From Nymphaea colorata (lineage: Eukaryota; Streptophyta; Magnoliopsida; Nymphaeales; Nymphaeaceae): a DNA stretch of 43,282 bases. The notes under the pieces are model-generated. The model was not told the origin of the DNA. It made no database searches and saw nothing but the letters and a program-made list of their open reading frames with translations. Made by a program: the position numbers and the translations under genes. The stretch is taken from contig NW_022205239.1 of NCBI RefSeq assembly GCF_008831285.2, positions 1 to 43,282 on the forward strand. Reading direction: 5' to 3'. Below are positions 43,140 through 43,282 of this stretch, piece after piece (within the stretch, counting starts at the first letter, position 1; every line of letters starts with the position of its first letter).

Positions 43140-43282
43140 TTATTTTGAATAATCATTATTGTATATACTCGATTAAACCAATGCCTGTGTTTGCTCTAAG
43201 ATTTTATCTTACATGATTATTATTATCGGCGAAGGCATTACATAATGCCTCGTATAATTGTGCTATATTTTTATAACAAATA
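43140..43282. other. AT-rich sequence at window edge
   Basis: An AT-rich stretch of 143 bases follows the last gene. There is no telomere repeat here, so the chromosome continues beyond the window. No gene was recognised. Confidence 0.6.

Noticed and set aside
1-43282. Reading TAA/TAG as Gln (Tetrahymena/Paramecium code)
   Set aside because: Gln fits poorly at diagnostic sites such as KPEN and TEDGYIL, where Glu is required.

Overview
The window is the end of a ciliate somatic (macronuclear) chromosome, most likely from a peritrich (Vorticella/Epistylis/Carchesium type). Three independent signs support this. The left end is a run of CCCCAA telomere repeats. TAA and TAG are sense codons in almost every gene, and only TGA ends reading frames. 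At well-conserved sites the reassigned codons stand for glutamate: TAG in RDLKPEN of the AGC kinase, TAG in the TEDGYIL motif of the acid lipase, and TAA in the FEML segment of the kinase. Glutamate for both is the peritrich nuclear code (NCBI table 30), not the glutamine code of Tetrahymena and Paramecium. Genes are also split by tiny GT..AG introns, mostly exactly 20 nt. All coordinates below use code 30 and these introns, so genes look broken under the standard code.

Layout. 1-79 is telomere. 160-10941 is a dense, mostly plus-strand block: DHHC palmitoyltransferase, PHD/ePHD chromatin protein, a UBL-ankyrin-PH-AGC kinase, CDC45 (replication), SPAG6/PF16 (axoneme central pair), a hypothetical protein and a twin-CX9C complex I-like subunit. 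11128-18728 holds two coiled-coil proteins and a NEK kinase on the minus strand, and a putative N-myristoylated protein and a large unknown protein on the plus strand. 19083-24415 holds a Nup50-like Ran-binding nucleoporin, a WD40 protein, a calpain-like protein whose active site looks degenerate, and a small protein. 24559-31793 holds an acid lipase, a charged protein, an orphan dynein-stalk-like coiled coil, an AT-1 acetyl-CoA transporter, a Cys-rich zinc protein and a TMBIM/Bax-inhibitor membrane protein.

31833-38014 is a tandem minus-strand array of four secreted histidine-acid-phosphatase-like genes plus one decayed fragment. All copies share changes in both catalytic motifs. 38111-43139 holds a sugar transporter, a thioredoxin-like protein, a longin R-SNARE with four 20-nt introns, a MORN protein and a B-box protein. 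The right edge has no telomere and is simply the cut of the window.

The genes do not form operons or one pathway. They are a typical compact ciliate chromosome (intergenic gaps often 30-200 bp) with many ciliary, membrane-traffic and signalling genes. Many genes need a one-base correction, nearly always a missing base and often in a short homopolymer run, to stay in frame. This looks like an assembly artefact more than biology. No tRNA, rRNA, CRISPR array or recognisable transposon was seen.
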